Positions 25,001-37,000 of a stretch of 64,000 bases of DNA are shown one piece after another. The notes beneath the pieces were generated by a model. The model did no database searches, was not told the DNA's origin, and saw only the letters and a program-made list of their open reading frames with translations. Every line of letters begins with the position of its first letter. Position 1 is the first letter of the stretch. The position numbers were made by a program, and so were the translations under genes. This DNA is from Trileptium ribeirensis (Eukaryota > Nematoda > Enoplea > Enoplida > Thoracostomopsidae): positions 1-64,000 of the forward strand of contig JASANE010029378.1 in assembly GCA_030248225.1 (NCBI GenBank), read 5' to 3'.

Positions 25001-28000
25001 CAGAACTGTATTTATTGAAACTGTGCCAGCAGTGTAACATTTTTTCTCATTTATAGCATTCCGATTAGAAAGTTATCATCATTATCATCTAACTGACCGG
25101 CACACTGATCAGAAAATTATATCTTTTTTATTATCTCTTAAAACCATATAAACCAAGTTTCAAGTTTCCTACAGAATAACATGTAACAAACGTATGTGTA
25201 GTAAAGGGAGGCGAATGGAAACAGAGCGAAAGTGTTTATTCGCCACTCCATGCGTTATAAGCACATTCAGTAAGGGTGTATAGCGGAAAGCGTTTTTTGC
25301 TCTGGGGGCCCAAAAACCGACATATTGATCGCTAAACAAACATTATTTCGCTTCATCAGTCTCTTTAAAGTTCCAGAAAGGCAATAATGCCACCACACTA
25401 CATTAAGTTTAATGTAAAAGTTATGTTTAACATATTTTAAACCCACTGTACCTTATTTTATTCCTTCGTCTGTTTTATTATATATAGATTTCGAATACCA
25501 GGTTCCGGATCCGGTTTAAGTGTACGGTTCCGATTGCTGGTTCCGGTTCCGGTAAATTTCAGTTCCGGTTATTCCCTGCTTGTCATGTATGTCAATTTTT
25601 CTCATCATTAACCACATAGACTATCTTTGTTACTGAATCAAATGCCGCCGTTCTTTCAGTTGCCGTAAACAGAAAATTCGATCTGTACATCCACGGCCTT
25701 GGCGAAAACCAGCTTGTGATTCTCGCGTAGATTATTGCCGAAATGGTTTCAAGCACAATCATTTCCAATACTTTTAAAGCCATATCAAAGAAGCTAATAC
25801 CACGATAGTTCGATGTCAACACCTTTAATTACGTTCGTGAGCACATCTAGACTGTGCATTCCGCAATATTTCCAGAATTCTGGAACTATTTCGTCTTCCT
25901 CGGCTGCTTTATTCGATGTTAGGCGTAGAATAGTAATTCTCACTGCATCGACTGTTGGGGAACTGCAGTTTATATCCATAAGAAGTGTGTGAGGTAAATC
26001 AGTGTTACTAATTGGGCTGATGGGCATTGGACGATTAAGGCGGTTACGAAAATACCCATTCCACATATTAGTTTAGCTTTTTTACGTTTCATTCACATAT
26101 CTCGCTTACAGTATTGCGAGGACATTTTGAGTGACGACGCCAATGAATAACAGTTGTATGACTATTCATAATAATTGTTAAATCGAAATGCAGTTCGATT
26201 TTTCTGTTCCTGGTAATAATTAGTATATAACTGCATAATAACGTAGGTTACTCTCCAGGCACGTGGCATAGAGAATTCGCAAAATACAGGGTAAAACAGG
26301 AAAAAAATTATCGCAAATTGGCAAACATTAGGGAAAATTTAAGCAAAGTTCAGAAAAATTTTGAATTCATAAAAATTTCAAAAATTAACCCCCTCCGCGT
26401 GCATAGCCCGCCTACCATGTATTCCCCTAAGCCCACGGGCTATGGTGTATGACTATATATGTAACAGATCCATTCTGGATCGCTACGCCGTAGATTAATT
26501 CATACCACAGCATTATCAAAGCCTAAGGTTTAGGTCTCTGTCGACATTAGAGCAAAATTGTTTTAGAATCAAATTCAAGATCTCCACCATAGGGAGTATG
26601 TGTGTACCTGATCAAGTATGAATTAATCGAGTACTTTCAACCTTTATGAATTAGAGTCATTTGTTATAAATAATAATTGTGTGTTTCCTGTTGTGTAACC
26701 AGGCTGTAATTGTATATCCCATATGTATATTTTTAGAAGTTCATATAACATTGTATATTTACCCGTTTACCATTGCGGGCTCCTGCGTTTATCAATATAC
26801 GATTATGTATTTGTTATAGTGTATTTTTTACCTTGACTTGCAAAAAGGAAATTATTCTGGTAACCCGTAGAACCTTTGACATTTGGGAAATGAATAACTA
26901 CCGTATTCTGATGAGCCTACGGGCGTGGCGTTATTGTATGTACCTAAGCACACCGTCATCTTTGGTTAACTCTTTTCACAAATGGCTAAAGCGTTTTCAG
27001 GACAGTATGATTGATATATAAATAATGATTCAGATAAACCTTGTAAATATTGCCGTTTCTAGCCGTTTGAAAGTTGCTGAAAGATATATCGGATCCATCA
27101 CCACAAATGGATCTGTTATTCTAATTGTAAGAAATTGTATGAATAATTATAATCAAATAATTGACTTGTATGTATATGCATACTATGCGGTGCTGCGTCG
27201 TAATAATAATGTGTCGAATTCATTCTGTAATTGTATGAAAAGTGTTTGAAATTTTCAATTTGTGTGAACCTTGCGCCTGTATTGTACTATTTGGAAATGA
27301 TTTTATTAATATTACTGATTCGTGTGCTGGTCATGTGAAATCTGCATGATCTGCTCATTAATCGTGACAGTAATTCTCATATTATTGTTGTGTACCTGGT
27401 CGGCCGGGTCTGGTGTGGTAATCGGATCGTAGCTGAATGGAGCGAAGCGATCCGACGTTAAAAGTCCAGGGATTGTCGGACCCTAGTGAGGGCCAATGTG
27501 GTTATAAAGTAATAATCGAATAACCCCTAACAATGTGGCTGATAACAACTGCCACGCGAGATCATGAGATGAATCGTGGTATGGTCTCCTTGGCCTGCGA
27601 GGTGACAGAACAACTTCCCTGGGAACCTCAAAGGTAGTGCCACCACGTAGGCGGCGTGTGCAACCAATCCGGTGAGATCCGAACACGTCCCGTGAAGCGC
27701 TTCTGCAGCTTACTATGCTCGGTAACTTCTTGGGTCTGACCGCGGGAAACGCCCCATTTCTTTGAATGAGCCGATAATGTCAAGCACTTGAGTATCCGGA
27801 TAGCACTGTTTTACATATAAGTTTTATTAATCAGTTTCCCAGGTATACAATAATGTAAGCTTGATATCAACGCCTGGCTAGTCCAAACCTCGAAAATTAT
27901 AGCCGGGGCGGCTCACCTGCCGGGGGCGCCGGATTTTGCCGCGGTTCCATTTTTTTGCCGGATTTTGTAGCGTTTACACGTTAATTTTTCTCAGCAGCTG

Positions 28001-31000
28001 GCTTTGAGCCGAGGCGTACCTCCGTTTTGCCGGGGGGCAGCCGAACATACCGGCCTTTCCCCCACTGACTAGCCAGAACGCTACATTATTTAGTTAGTTC
28101 ATCACTACTAGCATTTTTGACGGTCTGTCCATTTGTCTTTCCAGGGATATTATTGGAATATTTCTTTCCGTTATACCACAGCTTCTGTACTTTGAGTTTG
28201 AAGCCCTACATATTTTCTCAAGCTTTATTTACAGGAAGAGTGGGCTTAAATTATAAAGTAGCTCGATGAGCATCGCTACTTGCAAACTTGAATTGACGAA
28301 CATCGTTAAGAATATAAGGTAATCACGTAACCTGACCTGTCCACAGGCTTCCGCAAAGTGGGGGAACTTCGAGAAGCATGTTCATTCAAGGAGGAAATTT
28401 CAAACTGGGGGATAATAAATTTTGCTTAAAAATGCTAAATATTTCCATAATATGCTTGAATATTATGGTCATGTACTTTTACTATCGTCCGAGTATTTAC
28501 AAGCCATAAACCGACGTTTTAGCAGTAGAAATAGTTGTAATTAATATTTAAACACTTTGCATACGGGAAAGATTTATCTGCAGGCATTGATAAATTTTGG
28601 ATTTACATGAATATGAGTACTTTCAGTCGAGTGGCGGAGCGGACATGGTGGAAAAACTCATGAACACTGAAGAATTTGGCAAGGGGGTGTCCCAATTTGG
28701 ATGGGCCAGGGAAACGCTTTTGATTAAGTTTCCATAAAATGAATGAATAAATTTACGATTCTCGAATCGTGCATTTCTGTAGTATGCATTAGTACGAAAC
28801 TTTCATTGCTTCGTTTTATCTTGATCTGATTTGCGCAGTGTGATGGTACCGAATAACGGGTTTTGATTATTTGGCTGTTTTAGTGGATGCTGTTTATTGA
28901 ATTCCTTGTGTAATGCGTGAGACGAGCGTAAGCGAAAAATTCCCATTGGCCAGAGTGGTAATATCTTGATTATGTCCGTTTTTAGTTTGTTGAGTAACAC
29001 GCATTACACAGTTTTGGCTGGCACGATGGCTTGTTCGAAAACTTAAAATCTATGTTTGTGCTCGTTAGTTAACGCAAAACTGGTTTCATCATTTTCCGGT
29101 CGTACAAGTAGCCAAATAGGTTTGTGTCGGGTAAAAAAGTGGTTCGACAAAACATTGTTATGGATTGTATCTCGACAAGTTGTGCAGATAACTGAGCCAA
29201 ATTAAGCTCATTTTGTAGAGCAAAAAAAAGTTGCATATATTGTGTCTAATGCTGTTCTACATGGCTCATTTAGGGTGCAGAATTTAGGTCAAAAGGGATT
29301 TTTTATAATGGACAGCAAAGCTCGGTAACCGCTCGAGCTATTTTGTGCTTTTTGTTAATTTTTTACAGCAATTCATCGTCTGTATTGCTACAATGGCGTG
29401 TTTCTATAAAGTTAGGGCAAAATAGGTTTGTAATAGTCCCCATGATAACCTAAATACGTGAAATGGTAATATATCAGTAACCGCTCGGGCTATATGGACG
29501 TCACGGTTTCATTTTGTAGAGAAATTCATCCCCTATATGGTTGCTAATTCTAAGATACTATTGACATTATTTACATGGCAGGGTTGCGTCAAAAAATGGA
29601 TTTTTGACTGGGTGCATGAGACACAAAATACACGGAAATTTCATTATCTCTGCAACAGCTAGAACTATGTTGCGTATCATTGGTCTCTTTTTTGTGGAGC
29701 AACATTCCAATTCATCCTCTGCCATTGTGAATTGCTACATACGCAACAAGCGGGTATATCACCTCTCCTCACTTATCAAAGCAACATGGCTGATATTCAG
29801 CTCGTTTTGTAAGCTGCTGCTCACTGTAGCTAAGTACGTCTTTCCAAATTGCATATTCGACACTCAAAATTCACCACCTTAGGCAAGCAACTAATTTTAC
29901 CCTCTGTTACAACTTTATCATTATAATACGTTTGTAATTGCCCAGTAATGTTCGAATTTAATTGTATCGAGGGTTGATAATAGTATGTTCCGACTATAAT
30001 GGTCGCTTATAGCTTATTAATGTTTACGGTTCCATGTTCAGTTATGTCAGTATGTGACTTAGCATCAGGTATCATCTCCGTATATGTCAGTATCTATTTC
30101 AGCATAAGGCACTTTGATATTTACAGTTCATCCGAAGCCTGAAATTCCGGGCGATGTGCGAACTTGGCGCGTTTGGCTTGATTGTAATCAGTATAGAGTC
30201 GACTTAGCAAATTCGTTGAAAGAAAATGAGGTACTTTAGCTTTCGTTTATGACGTTTAGCCATGTAATGGTCATGTTATTGCTACAGATTGGTATAAACA
30301 TTCCTGCATTTAATAGTACTATAAATAACTGGCTTCTCCATTCGCCAAAATTTTTGTGAGGGAGCACGAACCATGGATCCACCTGGCTTGAACCGTGGGC
30401 ACCCCGGCTTCGCAATAAAATTTTAAAAATTTGTATTTTTCAGTGAAAAACGCTAAAACTCTTAAGATTTGATCTCAGAAACGGTCAAAAACATCTCTAT
30501 TAGGGCAAAACCACTTATCCGCCACCTGTTTTGCCGAAATCAATCTATTTTTAACATAATAAAGAATCTTTAAAAAAAATCTTGTCCCAGTGTGTGTTTC
30601 AACTGGTGGTGTTTTTGCCAGGGGGTAGCCAAAAATTTTGCCACCGCTCAACCGTGGAGCATAGAAAAAATCCAGGGGCCACCCATCCAATTTGAAAATT
30701 CGGAAAATGGGATTAGTGTTGATACTTATGGCAATTTTTGTACGTAGTCTAGTGTCACAGGTGCGTCATATTGTATTCCCCTACTTAGCGCCTTTGGAAA
30801 TGTAGTCTCTTCTCGGTTTTTTCTCATAACTGAGATAATGTAGTTACTCAAAGTAATTTTGTTAACCGTTAGCTTTTTCCCGCCAGCCTTATTGAAATTT
30901 AGTCAGATATTGGTACGAAATGTGGCTTTGTTCCCATGAAAGTTTTTATGAGGTGATGAATTCTTGCATAAACTGTATCAATCATTTGCTCTTATTTGCA

Positions 31001-34000
31001 ATTTAACTACCCCTTCACCTGAAGAGTGGCACATGTGTGTACTTGTAAAACTCCAATGTGAGAATTTGTGTAGCAGTGATAACGCAATAATTGTAGGACG
31101 TCTATGCAAATTTCAACATTCTGATTCGACGTAAGCCTAAAGAGAACAATTTCAAAGCAGTGTTGGAAACAATTCGCCAGCTCATGAACACGTCTTGTGT
31201 GGTGCCAGACTGGCTTGAAGATATAATTCTTGGTTACGGCGATCCTAGTGCTGCACATTATTCAAAGTGAGCTTAGTGTGTTATTCTTTCAGCTTTTACA
31301 GTATTATATTGCACGGAGGAGCAAAGATATTGCAACGTAAACAACGAGGTGAGCAGAATCTCCCAAATAGCGATTAACTGCTCAAAGATCTTTTTTTGTG
31401 TTTATTGGACATAATTCATGACCGCTTAACTGGAATTTTCATAAATCGTTTATTTCACGAATAATAGGTTGTCACTACTTTTAGATAATAATAGATTTAG
31501 CTTTGCGTTTGCATTGCACCGATGACAATACAGTTTCTCCGAAATTTCTGAAAAACGACGCCGATTGAACACTGTCATTTTGACAACATGATGTCCCGCG
31601 ACAATTTGAGCGCTACAGCGCTTCTCAGTGGTGTTGTATTAAAAAATTCAACGCGCAGAATACTATGATCGAGTGATAAGTATGTTAAGCAGCGGTTTTG
31701 ACAGTTGTAGTCTTCTTCGAAAATCTTCAAAAATAAGATTTTTCAATGTTTTCGCTAAACGATTATACCTCTAGTTTGGAAGTAAACTACGTGTTTAGAG
31801 GGTAATATAGCTCCTTAATCTCCTTGGGTTGTTTTAAATTTTATCCCACTTTGGGTATGTCTTCTGGTTTTGCGAAGCTGCCTCGAAATTACCTGGGGCG
31901 AGAAATCATGGGTCTGCTATGTCAAACTGGTGTAATCGATGTGACTCTGCTGCATTACACACTTCCACAGACGTAATGCCTATGCGACCCCGGCTATCGT
32001 AACCTCAATGGGCGGACCTATTGGGTTCAAATTTTTGGGATTTGGCTCAGGCCCAGGAAATTAGGGAGCTTAGCAAGCCGCAGGAGCACTTCACAGGATG
32101 TTTTCTGATCCTGCCGGACGGGTTGCGCACGTAGCCTAAGAGGTACTACTTTTGAGGACCCCAGGGAGGTTGGCTCCGTCGCCTGCTCTCAGGCCAAAGA
32201 GACCATACCACTATTCCCTATCCTCGTTCAACCGGGAATTGTACTCAAAAGGTATTCGGATTTGATTGATTTTCATACATTCTCGAACGGTTAATTTATT
32301 TAGCCAGTGGCTCTCTCACTAGGGTCTGACAAATCCCTAGACGTTTACCGTCAGATTCGCGTGTGATTTCCTATTCTGAGAGTTCAGCGAAAGTTTTAAT
32401 TCTGCGGAAGTTTTCCTTATTGGTCGCACGTGCCGTACTCACATAATAATACAATTGAATTGAAATCGGCGAGTCACGCGAAGGTTTGCTTCTTCAATGC
32501 GTGTGTCAAACCTGAACGTGGGTCGTCGATAAGGGTGACGTATTTCAAACCCCTTCTAATATCTATCGCTACTAGGGTCAACAAAACGCATGGACTACTT
32601 GGGTTTGATTTAGCATTTATTGATGAGACAAAACCATATATGGACAAGAACATACTGTGCGCGCGAATACAATAGGTACAATGTCACTAGTATGGTACGC
32701 TATTAGGAGAATAAGCAGGGCGGTAAACGGGGAAAGTTGCGGAGTCATTGCCTTTTTCATAGTTTCTCACAGCTGATTCGAACCATGGCGTAAACTACTG
32801 AGCCTTTTCTATTGACAGCGGCGCTCACCTTACTCGTTAACAGTGGGTCAGGGCAAAAGCAAACACAGGTGAGTAACACGAAGCTTAAAACGGTTAGTTA
32901 TCGAGAGAGGCGCCATTAAACGAACTACTCGCTCGGTACTACGATTGCTACTAGGGGTACTCCGACAAAATAATAGGTTCAGGTAAGCGAAAGGCGGAAA
33001 TTTAACGCAGGTAGTGATCTTACTCATCCTAATCACGGCTATGGTACATCATCATATGTGGTTATATTTTTGTAATTGAAGTAAAGTAGCGATTGGATTA
33101 ACATACAACAATTATTACAACAAAAGAGTAACGGTACATATCGATATAACAGTAAGTTTGGGAGATGGTCATCGGTACGACTCCTAATTTTCTCTAGTGC
33201 GAGAATGGTACGGCTGTTCTTTGCCTACTCGCATACATTCATACGGACGTTGACCATGAGTATAAGATAAAATTTTCCACCATATACAAAAATACGAATA
33301 GTTAGATTCGAATCCAAGTTCTCATAAAATTATCATTCAGGCACGGTAATAAAGATACGAAATTTGAGCCTTGATCTATGCTCGTTTGCACGCTAAATAA
33401 CTTCAAACACAAGACTTAAGTCTATCAATCTTAGCCAGTTTGGTGTCAAAATAGGCCGGGTAAAATTATCCTACGCGTGGCTTATGGGTCCCGGTAGGAT
33501 GAAGTTGGGACCGAATTCTCTAACTCCTCTGAGTTTGCAACTGCAAAATGTGCACTAAAACCATTACTAAAATTTACTATGTGTGTACATTAAATGTACT
33601 TTATCAACACTAGGAAAAATAATATTTTATTTTTACTGCCGAATTTACACAATTTTAGAAGACGCTGGATCGAGCCGGATCCAGGCAAAAGCGATAAATC
33701 ATCAATTTTAAGTGTGGATCGGGGTTCACTTGGGACCTTCGTTCGCGCTTGGCTCAGCGGAACAATACTCTATATTCTTACCAAAAAGTACGGCGATACT
33801 ACGATCGGTAAAGAAAAGAATCCCCTAAACTCTGAAGTGCGACTTATGGTATTTTCGCGTCCTAATACGAGACGGTTGGGTAACGCTTAATTTTGGGTAA
33901 TTAGTCAATTTATTTAGCCTACTGAAGAGTTCCAGACGGACTCTTACTAATCTTGGCAAAGGTTGAAGGCGTTGCCTTAGTCTTCAACGTTCACTACCAA

Positions 34001-37000
34001 AGCGTTAACTCGGTGCTCGGCGGTAATTTAATCAACAGGCAAAGCTCCAAAATTGGGTGCAGGTGTATAGGTTTACAAACGCATTGTATACCAATTGTAT
34101 GACTCAGTTTGGGCCAAAAGATTATTCTAAATTAACGGTTTAAGGTTCAAGGAATGCTTATGAGGGTCAACAAACGTTCGATAAATTCATTGATTCGTCC
34201 TATGTCAGCTTTCTTAAGTTTAAGGATTAACTGCTTGCTCAATCCATGATCGATGACCAAGCGCTACGCTTAAGCGGGCAAGTAGGCCACTGCCGAAGTA
34301 ATGAGCCGCTTAGGGGCATTCCCAATTTCTACTGGTTCAAACGGTCTAACAAACTTGACCTACTTAATTGATTTTCTTAACTAATTGGATATTTTAACTC
34401 AATTTCTTAATGCGGAAATTGTTCTAAAAAGATCGGATCCTTCATTATTGCTATTACGTAAAGACACTGCGTGGGGCAAGGGACGAGCCGAGTCGGATCC
34501 CTAATCTATGACACAACGGATACATTCTATGGGTCCGATTGATTATTGCCAACTAGATGGCTATACGTTAACATTGTGCAACTTTCATGGCAATTTTAGG
34601 GTGTAGGGGCAGGGGTTAAAATTGTATTCAGGTAGCTACAAATTTGACTAAAACTAGAACTTTACATGGCGAGGTCTCGTAGGTCATCGGCACGATCTTA
34701 AAAGTACTAAAGCTTAGGCTATTTCGTCTGGAAAACTGCTCTTGAATAGAGCATTATCTGGTACTAGCATTTAGGTTGTGTTGCTAGCGGTTTCCTGCTA
34801 CATTGATAACTATACTCAGAGAAGGGAGAGAAATATAACTGAACTATAAAGCTGAAAGCTATGAAAAATGTGTGTAAAAGCCAGACCAAGACTTATCTAT
34901 GAAACTATACATACCGCGAAGAAATCTATGAATTCTGTAGGAAACCTGAGCGGCTTTTGCGCTGCTCGGGTTTATATTTATTATAACTTTTGAACGGACC
35001 ACGGCTTTGCCGAGCTCAATAGCTCAAATGGAAGGTCTATTTGATATTAACAATTAACATTTGGGTTTGTGATTCCAATGATATTTGGAAGTATAATGCA
35101 CTACATCACTAGCTCGGATCCTTATCGGGATCCGAGTAAAATTTTAGCCAAATTCCTGAAGTAACTTTTGAGATATTCCAGAATTTCACTCAAAATGGGA
35201 AGTCTCGCTCATAGTAGATCCGAGTAAAATTTTAGCCAAATTCCTAGAGTAACTTTTGATATATGCCAGAATTTCACTCAAAATGGGCAGTCTCGCTCAT
35301 AGGGCGTTGTGTCGGTATACCTAATTGCGGGTTGATAAGATTCTTCACTCAATTTAGATATCTAGAACCTTAGTGGCATCCTAATATAACATCAACGAAG
35401 TTTCTGGAGCAAAAAAATTTTGTCCTATTACAAATAATTTGTCCTGGGTTTTCAACTATTAAAGTACCAAAATATGCAGGCGAATTCGTGTTCAAATAAA
35501 TCGCAACTTTAGTAGAATTGCGAGTAAAATCGATTATTAAAACTTGTAATGCGAATATCATGGCCAAAGACGATACGGAGTTGTATGGCGCATGTTCAAC
35601 CAAAAATTTCTCTTATTTAACCTCGGTCAGCTCAAAGACTACATTCTTAAATCCTAACTCGCCTCAGGGAACATGTTAAACGTATCTATACGCGAGTGTC
35701 GCGTTTATTTGTACCTTAACTCATCGACCGAGGGAGGTTCAGCATAACTTCGGCTATTGAACTAAATCGTATGAGGGTCTACGGGACAAGCTAGGACGGG
35801 TGATACTAACATGTAGACAAAAGTATGGACAGGGAGTCCGTGGAGGCTTCATCTTAAGGCTAATCAGTGCAAAACTACTCGCTCATCTATCTCATCTATT
35901 CTCCGGGATTGTCCTACCTAACGTAAATATTACTCTACAACTACACGAAGCCTCCCTGTCCACACTTACAGATTCGAATCCGATCTGTCGACGTCCATCG
36001 CTCGTCCATCCATTCGCAAAACCAGAGGTAAGAAAGCCAAAAGAAAATGCAAATCAGTTGATTAAACTGTACTAAAACTGAAAAGCTGCAGAACCGGTCT
36101 GCAAACCGACCGTACTCTCAGCTGGCGAAGTCAGACTGAGCACTGCAGAGCTCGTGCAGCTCTGCTTAAATACTGTTATTTTCAAATTTTAAATTTTGAT
36201 TTATGGGGCCGTTAGAAGTGCTTGGTCAGCACTTTTGGGACGATTTGACCCCAAAATTAAGCGGGTTCGGGGGAAGTTTTGCGGGGTGGTAGGTACAGTT
36301 TTGCGTTAGTTTTGACAATGGGAATCTAATGATGGGTTACACTCCCATCCGGACATTATTTCTGCGATTTTTACGTTGAGGGGTACCCATAAGTGGGCAC
36401 AGCGGGACCGTCCGGGCTCAAATAAAAGCCTGGGTTTCAAAGAGTCTAACGAGGTCCTATACATAGATTTGTGTTAAGTATTCGTTGAGTTAATTTATTA
36501 AACGTGATTTCTCATGCTATACGTACCGTGTTATCTGTTAATAAGTCCGTGGATCCTCATCGGATTTCCACGAGACCGGGCTCATTAGAAAGATCGTAAA
36601 ATTCTCTACCAAAAATGTTAAGTACTTAGTTCTCGGATTCGCAACGGTTCCAGAGTTATGGGCCGGAGCCACTACTTTTAAGTCCAAATTTTCGTAATCT
36701 TACATTTTAAAGTTCATCTTGTTTTGATAACTTGTCCAGTGACAATTGAACACTGGGAATTTTGATATTTTAGGTTTTCACTTATATTTTTCAGGAAACT
36801 TGCTCATTTGCTGTTCGCTATAGTGCGAACAGCCATATTTTTGTAGTCCTCATTCGTGAGGACGGTCACGACGAGTATCCGTCACGGCCACTCTTTTCTA
36901 TCAAAAATCGAAGTAAACTTTGCGGTCCTATTACGCGGGGTAGGGCTATTCCTATTATATCGGGGCAGGCGGGGAGTCGTACCGTCTTCTGTATCTACGA

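Larger units (their letters stand above)
22180..26066 (-). pseudogene. Non-LTR retrotransposon reverse transcriptase relic, split by later insertions
   Basis: Pieces of one reverse transcriptase lie in order on the minus strand: 25579-26066 (finger motifs, NYRGIS), 24358-24463 ([12 protein letters not shown]), 23040-23250 ([10 protein letters not shown] and FADDIALL) and 22180-22795 ([36 protein letters not shown]). The order and content are those of one RT of an RTE/CR1-like element. The gaps are filled by a hAT-like copy (24464-25578), a 357-bp tandem array (23251-24357) and about 240 bp of unknown sequence (22800-23040). Several stops and frameshifts confirm it is long dead. Confidence 0.8.

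Noticed and set aside
26465..26480. Primer binding site directly after a TGTAACA LTR end.
   Set aside because: The homology with 38576 begins at TGTAACA, so this is an element start. No 3' TGG complement of a tRNA is visible.
28803..29000. Possible tRNA or other structured RNA gene.
   Set aside because: No A/B box pair or cloverleaf could be drawn here or elsewhere in the window by eye. A covariance-model scan would be needed to be certain.
33594..33890. 98-codon plus-strand frame inside the long TGTAACAG element.
   Set aside because: It has no recognisable motif, and its length is within chance for this sequence.
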